From: Sphingobacterium detergens
GTDB lineage: Bacteria; Bacteroidota; Bacteroidia; Sphingobacteriales; Sphingobacteriaceae
Reading direction: 5' to 3'
Length of the DNA stretch: 64,000 bases
NCBI RefSeq assembly: GCF_003610355.1
Contig: NZ_RAPY01000001.1
Span: 2,286,500-2,350,499, forward strand
Shown: positions 52,705-62,733 of the stretch, piece after piece
Layout of the letters: each line of letters opens with the position of its first letter
Position numbering within the stretch: position 1 is the first letter of the stretch
Program-made: the position numbers and the translations under genes
Notes under the pieces: model-generated
Databases searched by the model: none
What the model was told of the DNA's origin: nothing
What the model saw: the letters and a program-made list of their open reading frames with translations, nothing else

Positions 52705-53724
52705 CTAAGCCTTCGGTACTGGAGCATTTTCTGCAATAAGTTTTTCATGCTTTAATTCCCTCCAAAAATCAGCTGGTATCTTTGTCTTGAAGGACTGGGC
52801 ATTTTGTACGGCCTGCTCAACGGTATGTGCGCCGGGTATAACACCTGACACTTCGGCTGGGGCTGCTGCAAACTGTAAAGCTGCTGTTCGCAAATCCACA
52901 GCATAATTTTCAGCTACGCGCTGTAGAGCATTCAGTTTTTCCTTAACACCGGCAGGAAACTTTCCATCATATAAATAACGGTCTTTACCGGACAGAAATC
53001 CAGCACATAATGGTGCACCTACCACAATGGACACACCTCTTTCAGCCACTTTCGGAAAAACCTTATTCAGATCATCCTCATGTTTGATCAATGAATATTG
53101 GCAGGCAGAAAGAAAGATATCGGGATCTGCAACATCCAATGTCTGCAATATAGGTTCGATGGTATTGACACCGAGTCCCCAGCCTTTGATAATTCCCTCC
53201 GCTCTCATTTTAGTCAGCTCGGGCATAGCTCCTTTCACTGCTTCCTCAAAATAGTGTGCATAACTATCTTTCATATCGCCGTTATCGGGTGAAAGATCAT
53301 GGATAAAAACAATATCAATGGACGATAATCCCAAACGCTGCAGGCTATCTTCCACACTTCTTCTGACACCGGCAGCACTATAGTCGTACTTATAACCAAA
53401 ATTTAGTTTCCCCTTCCATAGTATTTGTTCCATCGTAAAGTCTTCCTTCGGCTCCATCAGTCGCCCTACTTTAGTCGACAGTGTAAAACTGTCACGTGAT
53501 TGGTCTTTTAAAAACAGGCCCATTCTACGTTCGCTGATCCCTAGACCATACCATGGGGAGGTATCAAATAATCGTATCCCTGCATTCCATGCTGCCTCTA
53601 TTGCTTGTAGACATTCAAGATCTGAGTTTTGCTGAAATCCATTACCCAATGCGACCCCGCCAAATCCAGCTTTATCAACGGGACGGAATCGTTTCTTTTC
53701 TGTTAAATTTTGAGCTGTTACCAT
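52705..53724 (-). CDS. Aldo/keto reductase
   Basis: The 339-residue TIM-barrel protein matches aldo/keto reductases of the D-threo-aldose/L-fucose dehydrogenase branch: GFGGVALGNG, IRLFDTSPWYGLGISERRMG with catalytic Asp and Tyr, LSTKVGR with the catalytic Lys, SIDIVFIHDLSPDN with the His, and VSGVIPGAHTVEQ near the C-terminus for NADP binding. It oxidises or reduces an aldose or related aldehyde. It is monocistronic by its terminator. The substrate is not certain. Confidence 0.9.
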   Translation of the reverse strand: MVTAQNLTEKKRFRPVDKAGFGGVALGNGFQQNSDLECLQAIEAAWNAGIRLFDTSPWYGLGISERRMGLFLKDQSRDSFTLSTKVGRLMEPKEDFTMEQILWKGKLNFGYKYDYSAAGVRRSVEDSLQRLGLSSIDIVFIHDLSPDNGDMKDSYAHYFEEAVKGAMPELTKMRAEGIIKGWGLGVNTIEPILQTLDVADPDIFLSACQYSLIKHEDDLNKVFPKVAERGVSIVVGAPLCAGFLSGKDRYLYDGKFPAGVKEKLNALQRVAENYAVDLRTAALQFAAAPAEVSGVIPGAHTVEQAVQNAQSFKTKIPADFWRELKHEKLIAENAPVPKA

Positions 53725-53839
53725 TTTATATTCTGTTAATGTTGTTGATAAAATATCAGGTGTCGCCGCACTCAGTGCAAAACCCGCACCCGCAAGGGCT
53801 GTCTCTGCTAAAAATTACCTTCTTTTCATATGTCTGATG

Positions 53840-54583
53840 CTATTGGTCTAATTTCCGCCCGCTTTTTAGTCTGGTAGAAAGTTCATCATGTGCAGTCAAA
53901 TCCAGCCGTAGCGGCGTAATGGATACCAGTTTATTTTCTACCGCCCAACGATCTGTCCCTTCTTCCGCCGGCTCAAGTGGTATTACCGTAATCCAATAGT
54001 TTTTTCTTCCCATAGGATCCTGACCAGGTACGACATTGCCATCATAGAGCCGTACCGATTGCCTTGTCCATACGACTCCCTCTGGTTTTGGAGGAAAATT
54101 TACATTATATAGCGCAGGGCCTTTATCATTGAGCAAGATCTTGAGTACATCGCCGGTCCATTGGGATAGTCCTTCAAAATCTGGCTCCGTCTTGCCGACT
54201 GGGGTACTCAGCGCGATACCGGTGATACCGAGGAGCATGGCCTGCTTTGCCGCAGCAAGGGTACCTGAATGCCACATGGAATTACCAAGGTTGGGACCCA
54301 TGTTAATGCCTGAAAGCACAACCTGCGTATCGGGAAACATATGCAAGCCCAGCGCCACGCAGTCCGCAGGTGTCCCGTTCACCCGAAAGGCATCAATTCC
54401 CTCAAATGAAATGGGGGCAGTACGATAGCTCAGGGGGCGAGAATGAGTAATAGCATGTCCCATGGACGACTGCTCGACATCTGGCGCAACAATCCTAACG
54501 GTACCAAACTGCCTCGCGGTCCTTGCTAGAGCTGCTATGCCCGGCGAATAGATACCGTCGTCATTGGTGATAAGTATATTCAT
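53840..54583 (-). CDS. surE: 5'/3'-nucleotidase SurE
   Basis: From ATG 54583 (MNILITNDDGIYSPGIAALA) the protein has 247 residues, the usual SurE length; the longer frame to 54709 adds non-conserved residues. The metal-binding NDDG motif is at residues 7-10, with AFRVNGTPADCVALG and LSGINMGPNLGNSMWHSGTL as further family motifs. SurE removes phosphate from nucleoside monophosphates. It is divergent from the lipid-kinase-like gene with a 55-bp shared promoter region. Confidence 0.95.
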   Translation of the reverse strand: MNILITNDDGIYSPGIAALARTARQFGTVRIVAPDVEQSSMGHAITHSRPLSYRTAPISFEGIDAFRVNGTPADCVALGLHMFPDTQVVLSGINMGPNLGNSMWHSGTLAAAKQAMLLGITGIALSTPVGKTEPDFEGLSQWTGDVLKILLNDKGPALYNVNFPPKPEGVVWTRQSVRLYDGNVVPGQDPMGRKNYWITVIPLEPAEEGTDRWAVENKLVSITPLRLDLTAHDELSTRLKSGRKLDQ

Positions 54584-54638
54584 AATAATTGTACCTTTTC
54601 TATGAAAACCAATCTCACGCAGGCTTTGTTCAGCTGAT

Positions 54639-55547
54639 ATGAAAGAACATGGCAAAAAAGTAAGATTAGTACACAATCCAGCTGCTGGGGATGAAGACAA
54701 TGGCGACAAAGACGAACTATGTCAGCTTATTGAAGAACTGGGACACCATTGCACAGTAGTAGCTAAAAAAGATGCAGTCAAAAAGATCGATCCAGAGACC
54801 GATATCATTGCCTTAGCCGGCGGTGACGGCACCATAAAAATGACTATTATGGCGCTCTTAGAAAAAAAACTACGATTTAAAAGACCGATAGCAATCTTGC
54901 CCCAAGGGACAGCAAACAACATTGCCATTTCTTTGGGTATTCCTTTGGACTGTAAACAGGCCATGAATCTATGGAGTCATTTCCAGCTTAAAAAATTCGA
55001 TGTCGGGATGGTAACAGGTCTAGGACGAAAGCCCTTACATTTTATCGAATCTATTGGCTTCGGTGTATTTCCTATACTGATGGAGAAAATGGATAAAAAA
55101 AATACGAATGCCGCCAATGCAGAAGATGAAATTAGGATCGCGCTCGAGCAACTTCGAAAACTAGCACTGACATTCCCAGCCAAAGTGCTCAAACTCGTAA
55201 CCGCTACGGGTAGCATTGAAAAAGAATGCATTATGGTTGAAGTTATGAACATCTCGAGCATGGGCCCCAGACTGGTACTCGCAGTAGATGCTGATCCGGG
55301 AGATGGACAATTTGATATCATCGTCGTCACCGCTGATCAACGCCAGGAACTGGTTGCTTATATAGATGGGTTATTGAAGAAAAAGGACGTGATATTTAAT
55401 ATTAAACCTATCAGAGCAAGCCGCTTAACGATGGAGTGGCAGGGAACAGAATTTCACATCGATGACGAGTGCAAGGGTTATACTGGGCAACGACTAAAGA
55501 TTTCATTGCTCGATAGCTTGATCGAAATTATTGTAGAAGGGAATTGA
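54639..55547 (+). CDS. Diacylglycerol/sphingosine kinase-like protein
   Basis: The 302-residue protein has the DAGK catalytic-domain pattern: VRLVHNPAAGDED at the start, DIIALAGGDGTIKM with the GGDGT nucleotide loop at about 60, ILPQGTANNIA with the Gly-Thr-x-Asn-Asn motif, and a C-terminal FHIDDECKG strand. It phosphorylates a lipid alcohol such as diacylglycerol or a sphingoid base. Sphingobacteria make sphingolipids, so either is possible. It stands alone on the plus strand. Confidence 0.88.
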   Translation: MKEHGKKVRLVHNPAAGDEDNGDKDELCQLIEELGHHCTVVAKKDAVKKIDPETDIIALAGGDGTIKMTIMALLEKKLRFKRPIAILPQGTANNIAISLGIPLDCKQAMNLWSHFQLKKFDVGMVTGLGRKPLHFIESIGFGVFPILMEKMDKKNTNAANAEDEIRIALEQLRKLALTFPAKVLKLVTATGSIEKECIMVEVMNISSMGPRLVLAVDADPGDGQFDIIVVTADQRQELVAYIDGLLKKKDVIFNIKPIRASRLTMEWQGTEFHIDDECKGYTGQRLKISLLDSLIEIIVEGN

Positions 55548-55678
55548 TCCCTGATATCCAAGGTTAATTTTCGTATCAACCTATAATTCGAGTAAATTAC
55601 AGTATTACTATTAAGAAGTGTTTCAATTGGATTTTAGTTTAAATTATTTAAATTCTAAAAAACATCACTTGTCGTCAA

Positions 55679-56071
55679 CTATAGAGCATCCGGATCTGAA
55701 ACCGCACAAGCACAAACCTGGGATATACCAAACAACAACTCACTATAATCCGTTCCTTTTGTTAGATAACCATCGGCACCTGCATTGAATGCATCTACGA
55801 CGACGGTACTGTCTTCAACCATGGATAGTACCGAAGTCCTTATTGTGGGAAATTTTCTTTTGGCAATATGTATTAATGCAATACCATCAATTTCTTTCAT
55901 ATTGATGTCGGTGAGTACCAGATCAGGTGTTTTATTTTTCTGGAGATAGTCCAAAGCTTCTTCGCCGCTACCGACTTCCTTTACGACAGAAAGATCATCA
56001 CAAGAATCCAATATCAGACGTATGCCATTACGAACTAAATGGTGATCGTCAACTAAAAGAATTTCAGTCAT
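55679..56071 (-). CDS. Response regulator receiver without output domain
   Basis: I choose the second ATG (56071), which lies at proper distance from the GGAGG site; the first ATG (56074) overlaps it too closely. The 130-residue protein is a NarL/FixJ-type receiver: ILLVDDHHLVRNGIRLIL with the acidic pair, LVLTDINMKEIDG with the phospho-Asp, and GYLTKGTDYSELL with Lys. It ends with SQVCACAVSDPDAL, so the LuxR-type output domain usual in this subfamily is missing. No coding continuation is seen after the stop. It may be a truncated NarL-type protein or a real single-domain regulator. Confidence 0.85.
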   Translation of the reverse strand: MTEILLVDDHHLVRNGIRLILDSCDDLSVVKEVGSGEEALDYLQKNKTPDLVLTDINMKEIDGIALIHIAKRKFPTIRTSVLSMVEDSTVVVDAFNAGADGYLTKGTDYSELLFGISQVCACAVSDPDAL

Positions 56072-56153
56072 CATTCCTCCGAAAATTTTAAGATAGATAT
56101 ATAACGACTTTGTACTTAAAATTGTTTACTACTGGGGACCACATTTTTTTCAG

Positions 56154-56250
56154 AATAAGTGTCATAAATTTTCACTTATAAAAGGAATGTATTCAAGATC
56201 ATTATCTTCATCTTTCAATCAGCATTATTCAAAAATGCTTTAAAAAACAT
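56154..56250 (+). repeat. 97-bp repeated element, copy A
   Basis: About 88% identical to 63898-63993. It contains ATAAGTG/CACTTAT, a 7-bp stem that is kept with a G-U pair in copy B if read from the plus strand, and a second stem AGCATT/AATGCT before a TTTAAAAAA tail. It lies about 80 bp upstream of the response regulator gene. Confidence 0.65.
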
Positions 56251-56341
56251 TCTCGTCGTATATAAATCCCTGAATTAACTGCCATTAAAAATTCTATGCG
56301 AGCCACAGACTGGAACATCCAAAATATAAGTTATTCGTTGA

Positions 56342-57205
56342 CTAACCATTTACGATTTCTCCACCATTGGGATGTAAAACTTGACCGCTCATAAAATGTG
56401 AATCTTCGCTAGCTAGAAATAAAAAGCTTGGTGCAATTTCATTTGGCATCCCTGCCCTTTCCATGGGAGAGTCGCTTCCAAATTCGGAGTTCTTTTTAGG
56501 ATCAAATGAAGATGCTATCAATGGTGTCCATACCGGACCTGGAGCAACAGCATTGACCCTAATTCCTTTAGCGATAAGATTCGCTGACAAACTTCGTGTA
56601 AAAGAAATTATTGCACCTTTTGTTGCAGAATAATCTATCAACTTTGGACTACCTCGATAAGCAGTCACCGAGGATGTATTAATGATGCTTGCTCCCTTCT
56701 TAAGATAGGGTAGGGCATATTTCGTAATCCAGAAATAGGAAAAGAAATTATTCTGAAAAGTCTTGATTAACTGCTCAGTGGTAATTTCTTCAATTGATCC
56801 TGTTTCCCAATGAAGCCCCGCATTATTAACAATAATATCAACTTTCTTATGCGTTTTTATCGCCATTTCAATTACTTTTTTACAGTGATTTTCTTTTCCC
56901 AAATCACCTTTAATCAGCGTACATTTTCTAGAGAAGGATTCAACCTCCTTCTGGGTTTGTTTTGCATCTTTTGTTTCACTAAGATAGGCTACAACAATAT
57001 CAGCTCCCTCCTTCGCAAATAACAAAGCTACGGCTTTCCCGATGCCGCTATCTCCTCCGGTAATTAACGCTACCTTATTTTTTAATTTTCCTTCTATAGG
57101 ATACCTTAATGGAGAAGTGTCAGGAACTGGTGTCATATTTATTTCCAATCCCGGTCGCTTTTGCTTTTGCAATGGTCTAATTTTTTTACTTGCTACTTTT
57201 TTCAT
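56342..57205 (-). CDS. SDR family oxidoreductase
   Basis: The start is ATG 57205, which has AAAGGAAG seven bases upstream; the longer frame to 57229 lacks this. The 287-residue product has a basic N-terminal tail and the short-chain dehydrogenase core: VALITGGDSGIGKAVALLF (TGxxxGIG), IVNNAGLHWET, the catalytic Ser in INTSSVTAY, YSATKGAI (YxxxK) and VNAVAPGPVWTPL. It resembles the general stress SDRs (GsiB-neighbour/YhdF-like) that have such N-terminal extensions. It lies next to catalase on the same strand, about 90 bp away, which fits a stress regulon. Confidence 0.92.
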   Translation of the reverse strand: MKKVASKKIRPLQKQKRPGLEINMTPVPDTSPLRYPIEGKLKNKVALITGGDSGIGKAVALLFAKEGADIVVAYLSETKDAKQTQKEVESFSRKCTLIKGDLGKENHCKKVIEMAIKTHKKVDIIVNNAGLHWETGSIEEITTEQLIKTFQNNFFSYFWITKYALPYLKKGASIINTSSVTAYRGSPKLIDYSATKGAIISFTRSLSANLIAKGIRVNAVAPGPVWTPLIASSFDPKKNSEFGSDSPMERAGMPNEIAPSFLFLASEDSHFMSGQVLHPNGGEIVNG

Positions 57206-57297
57206 GCTACTTCCTTTAAATAACAACAAACAATATGCGATTTCCAGAATATGTAAGAAACAAATAGTCCTTCTACCGAAGAACTATTTGTTGTATA

Positions 57298-59418
57298 TCA
57301 AGAAGGTACCTTTCTGGATTTTTCTCTCTCCCAAACACGGTGGCCTTTCATTACCGCTATAAAATCTTCTGTTAAATTGTCCTTGCTTTCGAAAATAACG
57401 CCTTTATCTTTTTTAATAAATGATCTTTCAGCTAACTCTTCAGCACCTTGTGCAAATGCCAGGGCCTTACAGTGTCGGTAACCTTCATTGATAAAATGAA
57501 GGTAATCGGCATTTTCCGCAAGAGTTTTGACCGATTCGCCTGCTGCTGTGTAGAATGCATCGTAACAAACTGATGCCTCCGTAAGATAGGAATGTTGGAT
57601 ATCTTCTTCTGTCCCTTCCTTGAACCGGATCTTTCCTACATGAGATGCGATTAGCACTGCTTGCGCCCCTTCCCTTTCGAGTGCTGTTTTCATTTTATCT
57701 ATGGAGGATTTGCTAGCTCCATGATCAACAAGAAAAGCAACCTTTCTACTCTTGATCGTACCCTCGCCGTCTTTTACTTTCATACTCAAAGCAGCAGACT
57801 TTTCAACTTCGGGTTTGACTGGTTTAAGCGGATATTCGGGATGGTTCTGACGTGCAAATTTGAGGGTTAAAGGATCAAGTTCTTTTGGCGGTGTAAGCCC
57901 GAGGTTTTTACCAACATTTTTTGCTAATCCTTGGTCTATCTGGTTCAAAATAGCCAGTTCTCGCTTTCGTATATTGACATCGTTCACTTTCGAAAGCTCA
58001 AAACTCAGGGCATTGACCATGTGGTCCTGTTCTTCTGGACTCTGTGAATTAAAAAATAGTCTTGCTTGCGTAAAGTGATCTGCGAAGGAATCTGAGCGGG
58101 CCCTAACTTTTGCCCCCTCGATAGGCTGCTTGTGGGATTCAAATCCTACCCCATCATTAAGCATTGCATGATAAGGGCAACCCACAGCCTTACTGTTAGG
58201 GAAATAACTCACAGCACCTTTAGGAATATCAGATCGCGCGAAACCATCTTTTTGGTTATTGTGTTTACCCGTCACCGGACGATTGATAGGAAGTTCATGG
58301 AAATTTGGCCCACCTAATCGGTAATTTTGGGTATCCATGTATGAAAATATCCGTCCTTGCAAAAGCGGATCATCCGAAACATCTATACCCGGCACCAACC
58401 TTCCGGGGTCGAAAGCGGCTTGTTCGGTCTCTGCAAAAAAATTCTCGGGGTTGCGATTTAGTGTCATCGTTCCGATAATCTGAACTGGCACCAGTTCCTC
58501 TGGGATAATCTTTGTCGCATCCAGAATGTCAAACGAATATTTAAATTCATCCGCTTCAGGAATCAATTGGACGCCAAGATCCCATTGGGGAAAATCGCCC
58601 CTGTCAATAGCTTCATAGAGATCTCTTCGATGAAAATCAGCATCAAATCCTGAGATCTTTTGGGCTTCGTTCCATGCCACTGAATGTACGCCCAATCTCG
58701 GTTTCCAATGAAATTTAACGAACGTGCCTTTTCCTTGAGCATTCACAAATTTAAACGTATGGACGCCAAAACCTTCCATCATCCTTAAACTTCGGGGTAT
58801 CGCACGGTCTGACATAGTCCACATGATCATGTGCGCAGATTCGGGCATCAGCGATATAAAATCCCAAAAGGTATCATGTGCAGATGCCGCCTGCGGCATT
58901 TCGTTGTTCGGCTCTGGCTTTACGGCATGGACGAGATCTGGAAAGTTCATCGCATCCTGAATAAAAAAAACCGGAATATTATTCCCCACGAGATCGTAAT
59001 TACCTTCTTCGGTATAGAATTTAACAGAGAAACCGCGTACATCCCGGGCTAGGTCGGTAGAGCCTTTGAAGCCCGCTACTGTCGAAAATCTTGTAAAAAG
59101 AGGCGTTACTGTTCCTTTTTTCAAAAATGCTGCGCTTGTATATTGGGATAGGTCAGCTGTTGCTTCGAAAATACCATGGGCTCCTGATCCACGCGCATGA
59201 ACGACACGTTCTGGTATACGCTCACGGTCAAAATGCATCAGCTTATCAAAATAGATATGATCCTGCTGTAATGATGGTCCCCGCTCACCCGCCTTTAATG
59301 TATTGTTGTTGTCGGAAATAGGCACGCCATCATTGGTGGTCATAATCTGTTCGGAATTGTCCACTAAATGCTGCTCAATCTCAGCGGTTTTTAAATTCTT
59401 TTCTTTTTTCATATCCAA
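57298..59418 (-). CDS. katE: Catalase HPII (large-subunit monofunctional catalase)
   Basis: The 706-residue protein is a clade 2 large catalase. The active-site His is in [15 protein letters not shown] (about 72-86), Asn in [13 protein letters not shown], and the heme-ligating Tyr in [15 protein letters not shown] (about 355). The additional C-terminal DJ-1/PfpI-like domain (from about 560, [20 protein letters not shown]) is typical of HPII. It breaks hydrogen peroxide into water and oxygen. It has no signal peptide and probably acts in the cytoplasm. Confidence 0.96.
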   Translation of the reverse strand: MDMKKEKNLKTAEIEQHLVDNSEQIMTTNDGVPISDNNNTLKAGERGPSLQQDHIYFDKLMHFDRERIPERVVHARGSGAHGIFEATADLSQYTSAAFLKKGTVTPLFTRFSTVAGFKGSTDLARDVRGFSVKFYTEEGNYDLVGNNIPVFFIQDAMNFPDLVHAVKPEPNNEMPQAASAHDTFWDFISLMPESAHMIMWTMSDRAIPRSLRMMEGFGVHTFKFVNAQGKGTFVKFHWKPRLGVHSVAWNEAQKISGFDADFHRRDLYEAIDRGDFPQWDLGVQLIPEADEFKYSFDILDATKIIPEELVPVQIIGTMTLNRNPENFFAETEQAAFDPGRLVPGIDVSDDPLLQGRIFSYMDTQNYRLGGPNFHELPINRPVTGKHNNQKDGFARSDIPKGAVSYFPNSKAVGCPYHAMLNDGVGFESHKQPIEGAKVRARSDSFADHFTQARLFFNSQSPEEQDHMVNALSFELSKVNDVNIRKRELAILNQIDQGLAKNVGKNLGLTPPKELDPLTLKFARQNHPEYPLKPVKPEVEKSAALSMKVKDGEGTIKSRKVAFLVDHGASKSSIDKMKTALEREGAQAVLIASHVGKIRFKEGTEEDIQHSYLTEASVCYDAFYTAAGESVKTLAENADYLHFINEGYRHCKALAFAQGAEELAERSFIKKDKGVIFESKDNLTEDFIAVMKGHRVWEREKSRKVPS

Positions 59419-59847
59419 TTCTGTTTTGGTTTATACTCGTAAGGGGAAGTAATTTTTTAATTCGTACAAAAATTTATATAGGAGCCTATCCTCTTTCCTA
59501 TTGGTAGGCATTAATTCTTATAAGCTGTAATATCCATGATGTGAACAAAGCCAAAGTCTGAAAGGTTTGGTCGGTATTTACATTTGTCCGTTGAGGACAG
59601 GATTTGAGAAAACACGGCTGACTTTTGACTAAGTCAAGCACTTGATTTCTTTTATTGAACTAAAAGCGTCTAGGATCGGTTATTAAATAAGATAACAACT
59701 ATAAATTTTTTATTATGGCTACTACAAAATCTGTACAGGCAAAAAATGCCACAAAAAAAAACTCCGGCCAAATTGGTCTCCCTTTCCTATAGCCTGTGGA
59801 AAGTGCTTGTATTTCTATGAGAGAAAACTATTCATTAATCATTCAAT
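59419..59847. other. Intergenic region with a possible small broken gene
   Basis: Apart from the upstream region of katE it contains, on the plus strand at 59715-59792, an ATG frame MATTKSVQAKNATKKN that ends soon after a run of nine A. Shifting one base at that run extends the frame by TPAKLVSLSYSLWKVLVFL to a stop at 59820. This may be a frameshifted or decayed short gene. No other feature is visible. Confidence 0.3.
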
Positions 59848-60288
59848 TTAGTTCTTCAGTTTTCTAAAAATCTGACTTGCCGTTTCCATATCCAACACTT
59901 CCATATCCACCAGGTTTAAGGATTTGACCATGTGTAGCGTACCAGTCTTATACTTTTGGAAATGCTCAGTTTTCAAATGTGCCTGATAGGCTTGCTTGTC
60001 TTTGTACATTTCTAGTATCCTCACTTGGGTTGGCTCGTTCTTTTGGAACATCGGGAAAATAGCGATAACACCCGCCTCAAGCCTTATGGATGCTTCGGCC
60101 TCCACTTTAAGTATCTCCTTATACTTCTCCAAATGTTCGGGGTGTATCTCAATTTCTGAAATCCGTACCATTATTTCTGCCTGTTGAGAATGGGCATAGT
60201 TACTCATACAAAAAAGCATTAGCGTTGCCAATACCGTTTGCAATGACCATCTAAGCCAAGTTCTGTGTCTAAAGATATTCTTATTCAT
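59848..60288 (-). CDS. Secreted ABM-fold (YgiN-like) monooxygenase-family protein
   Basis: The 146-residue protein has a signal region (about 10-34, LATLMLFCMSNYAHSQ) and an antibiotic-biosynthesis-monooxygenase fold: VRISEIEIHPEHLEKYKEIL, LEAGVIAIFPMFQKNEPTQV, ILEMYKDKQAYQAHLKTEHF with the conserved His. Members act as quinol or polyketide monooxygenases or bind heme-like ligands. The periplasmic location is less common. It follows the molybdoenzyme operon in the same orientation after a gap with a gene remnant. Confidence 0.85.
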   Translation of the reverse strand: MNKNIFRHRTWLRWSLQTVLATLMLFCMSNYAHSQQAEIMVRISEIEIHPEHLEKYKEILKVEAEASIRLEAGVIAIFPMFQKNEPTQVRILEMYKDKQAYQAHLKTEHFQKYKTGTLHMVKSLNLVDMEVLDMETASQIFRKLKN

Positions 60289-60342
60289 ATCATTACTACA
60301 TTTATCTTAAATCACTTTACTTTTAATTGATTACCATCAATA

Positions 60343-60434
60343 TTAATGCTTGATCTCGTGCGTATCGCGAACACTGCTAAACGTTAGTGCCAATAGTTTC
60401 CACCCATCGGTTTCCTTCTTGTAGACCTCGGTTA
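60343..60434 (-). pseudogene. C-terminal remnant of a SnoaL/DUF4440-like protein
   Basis: The minus strand reads VEFTVTEVYKKETDGWKLLA and a few further residues to TAA at 60343, the typical last strands of a NTF2-like (SnoaL/DUF4440) protein. An in-frame TGA lies just upstream, where the sequence turns into the end of the molybdoenzyme gene. The first three-quarters of the protein are missing, so this is a deletion remnant. Confidence 0.65.
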
Positions 60435-60442
60435 CTGTAAAC

Positions 60443-62701
60443 TCAACCTCCGGTCATCTGATTAATAAAGGGTTGGTTGTAAAAACGTTTTCCTGTAGCC
60501 TGATATAATGCATTGGCCACTGCCCCAAATGTGGGCGGAAACGGTGGTTCGCCCATTCCGGTAGGATCTTGTTCGTTTTCCACAAAATGCACTTCAATCT
60601 GCTGCGGCGCTTCATTCATCCGTATGAGCCGATAGGTGGTAAAGTTATTCTTCTGCGGGACACCATCTTTAAAGGGAAGCTCGCCATAAAGGGCATTTCC
60701 GATCCCATCGATAATTGCTCCCTCGGCCATGTTGGTCGCGGCATCCCTGTTCACCACAATCCCACAGTCTATGGCAGCCACCACTTTTTGAACCTTAGGT
60801 TCATTATTTTTAACCACGAGGTCCACAACCTGTGCCACATACGAATTGTGGCAAAAATAAGCGGACACACCACGATGAATTCCCGGTGCTTTTTTATCCC
60901 AGTTTGATTTTTCACGAACAAGTTTCAGTACACCTGCATAACGACTGGCATCGTAATCATTGCGCTTACCGACTGGATTTGTTTTTGCTCTTTCCAATAA
61001 TTCAAGACGAAAGTCGATAGGATCTTTTTTCATTTCCATGGCGAGCTCATCAAGAAAAGACTGCTCAGCAGCGGCAATAAAATTTGACCGCGGTGCACGG
61101 AATGCGCCTATGGTAATATTGGACGGAATCTGCCAGCCCTCGGCGAGGTAATTGTCTAATGCACCTGCCGGAAAACGATCGGCATGTATGGGCGTTTCGG
61201 GAATCCCACCAGCTTTGACATGAAGCGCCAGCAATTTATTGTCTTTATCTAAAGCGGCCCGATAGGTCGCACTGTAAGTCGGGCGATAGATTCCGGCTGT
61301 CATTTCATCTTCACGTGTATAAACAAGCTTGATCGGTGCATTAAGGTGTTTGGAGATTGCGGCAGCCTCTATAAAATGATGTCCATAGGCACGGCGGCCA
61401 AATCCGCCTCCCATGCGCGCAAGATTGATCTGTATCTTTTCTTTTGGCAAACCAAGCCGTTGGGATAAGGTACCAACGGTAAACTCAGGAGCCTGCAACG
61501 GCCCATATAAGATGGCGCTGTCGGAAGTAACATGGGCAAAACAGTTGACCGGCTCCATGGTATTGTGTGCCAGGAACGGTGCGGTATAAGTACGTTCGAT
61601 GATTCTGGCAGCAATTTTAAATGCTCCCTCCGGATCTCCATCCTTGCGGAGGACATTGCCGGGCTTTTTAGAAAACTCTTCCATCTGCCTACGGTGCACA
61701 TCGCTGCTTTCCAGACCTGCGGGATAGGTTGCTTCGGTCGTTTTTGCATTCGGCTGCCCCGGATTGCCCATTTTAAACCTGCGCCCAGGCTCCGCTTCCC
61801 ATTCCAGCTTGAGTGCTTTCTTGGCTTGCATCACCTCCCAGGTGCTCTTACCCACGACAACAGCAAAACGTGTGAAACTGGTCGTATCGAAAAAGTTCTG
61901 TACAATATCTCCCGTGAGGGAGTCAATCACAAAGATAGATTTGATGCCGGGCATTGACTTTGCTATCCGATCATCCAATGATTTTAACTGTAGGCCAAAT
62001 GCTGGTGGATGCACAATCATTGCGATCAGCATGCCCTCGGTTTTATAATCCATACCGAACAGCGGTTTACCTGTTAGAATGTTGTTCAGTTCAACGTTTT
62101 TCTTGGAGGTGCCCACAATCCTGAAATCCTTTACTGCCTTTAACTTGACGTTTTCGGGCACCGGAATCTTGGCTGCAGCGGAAGCAAATTCGGCATAGGT
62201 TCCTTTTCGTCCAGTTTTGGCGTGCAGCAAGGTACCCTGCTGCGTGGTAATTTCATCGGAAGGAACATTCCACCGTGCTGCTGCTGCCAAGATGAGCATC
62301 TGCCTTGCGGTGGCGCCTGCCGTACGCAGCGGTGACCAGCCCTGCCGTATGGACTGGCTTCCTCCTGTGAATTGCCTTTTGTATCGCTCGGGATAAAAAT
62401 CGGCCTGTTCGACGACCACCTGCTCCCATGCCACATCGAGCTCTTCTGCAAGGATCATGGGCATGGAGGTTTTTACATTCTGTCCAAACTCTGGATTGGG
62501 GTTGAACAAAGTGACCAGGCCATCTTTGCCGATCTTGATGTAACTATTTAATTCGTATGATTCTTCGGCTATATCACTTGCCTTTATACCTGTGGCTTTT
62601 ACATCGGCTGGCCAATGAAAATGCAGGATCATACCGCCACCAGCGAGTAGGGCGGCTTTCAGGAAGGATCTTCTTCCCATATTGTTATTAGCGCTGGTCA
62701 T
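60443..62701 (-). CDS. Xanthine dehydrogenase-family molybdopterin subunit (isoquinoline 1-oxidoreductase beta-like)
   Basis: The 752-residue protein starts with a Tat signal (MGRRSFLKAALLAGGGMILH). It has molybdopterin-binding segments of the IorB family: NPEFGQNVKTSMPMILAEEL, GGSQSIRQGWSPLRTAGATA, the central NLARMGGGFGRRAYGHHF and a C-terminal EPPFPPTFGAVANALYQATG. The glutamate in GMGEPPFPP corresponds to the catalytic Glu. It hydroxylates an N-heterocycle or oxidises an aldehyde. It forms an operon with the diheme cytochrome and the two-iron-two-sulfur subunit upstream, which carry electrons out. No separate FAD subunit is present, as usual for this branch. Confidence 0.92.
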   Translation of the reverse strand: MTSANNNMGRRSFLKAALLAGGGMILHFHWPADVKATGIKASDIAEESYELNSYIKIGKDGLVTLFNPNPEFGQNVKTSMPMILAEELDVAWEQVVVEQADFYPERYKRQFTGGSQSIRQGWSPLRTAGATARQMLILAAAARWNVPSDEITTQQGTLLHAKTGRKGTYAEFASAAAKIPVPENVKLKAVKDFRIVGTSKKNVELNNILTGKPLFGMDYKTEGMLIAMIVHPPAFGLQLKSLDDRIAKSMPGIKSIFVIDSLTGDIVQNFFDTTSFTRFAVVVGKSTWEVMQAKKALKLEWEAEPGRRFKMGNPGQPNAKTTEATYPAGLESSDVHRRQMEEFSKKPGNVLRKDGDPEGAFKIAARIIERTYTAPFLAHNTMEPVNCFAHVTSDSAILYGPLQAPEFTVGTLSQRLGLPKEKIQINLARMGGGFGRRAYGHHFIEAAAISKHLNAPIKLVYTREDEMTAGIYRPTYSATYRAALDKDNKLLALHVKAGGIPETPIHADRFPAGALDNYLAEGWQIPSNITIGAFRAPRSNFIAAAEQSFLDELAMEMKKDPIDFRLELLERAKTNPVGKRNDYDASRYAGVLKLVREKSNWDKKAPGIHRGVSAYFCHNSYVAQVVDLVVKNNEPKVQKVVAAIDCGIVVNRDAATNMAEGAIIDGIGNALYGELPFKDGVPQKNNFTTYRLIRMNEAPQQIEVHFVENEQDPTGMGEPPFPPTFGAVANALYQATGKRFYNQPFINQMTGG

Positions 62702-62733
62702 ATCTTACCGTATTATTCGACAACAATGAAAAA

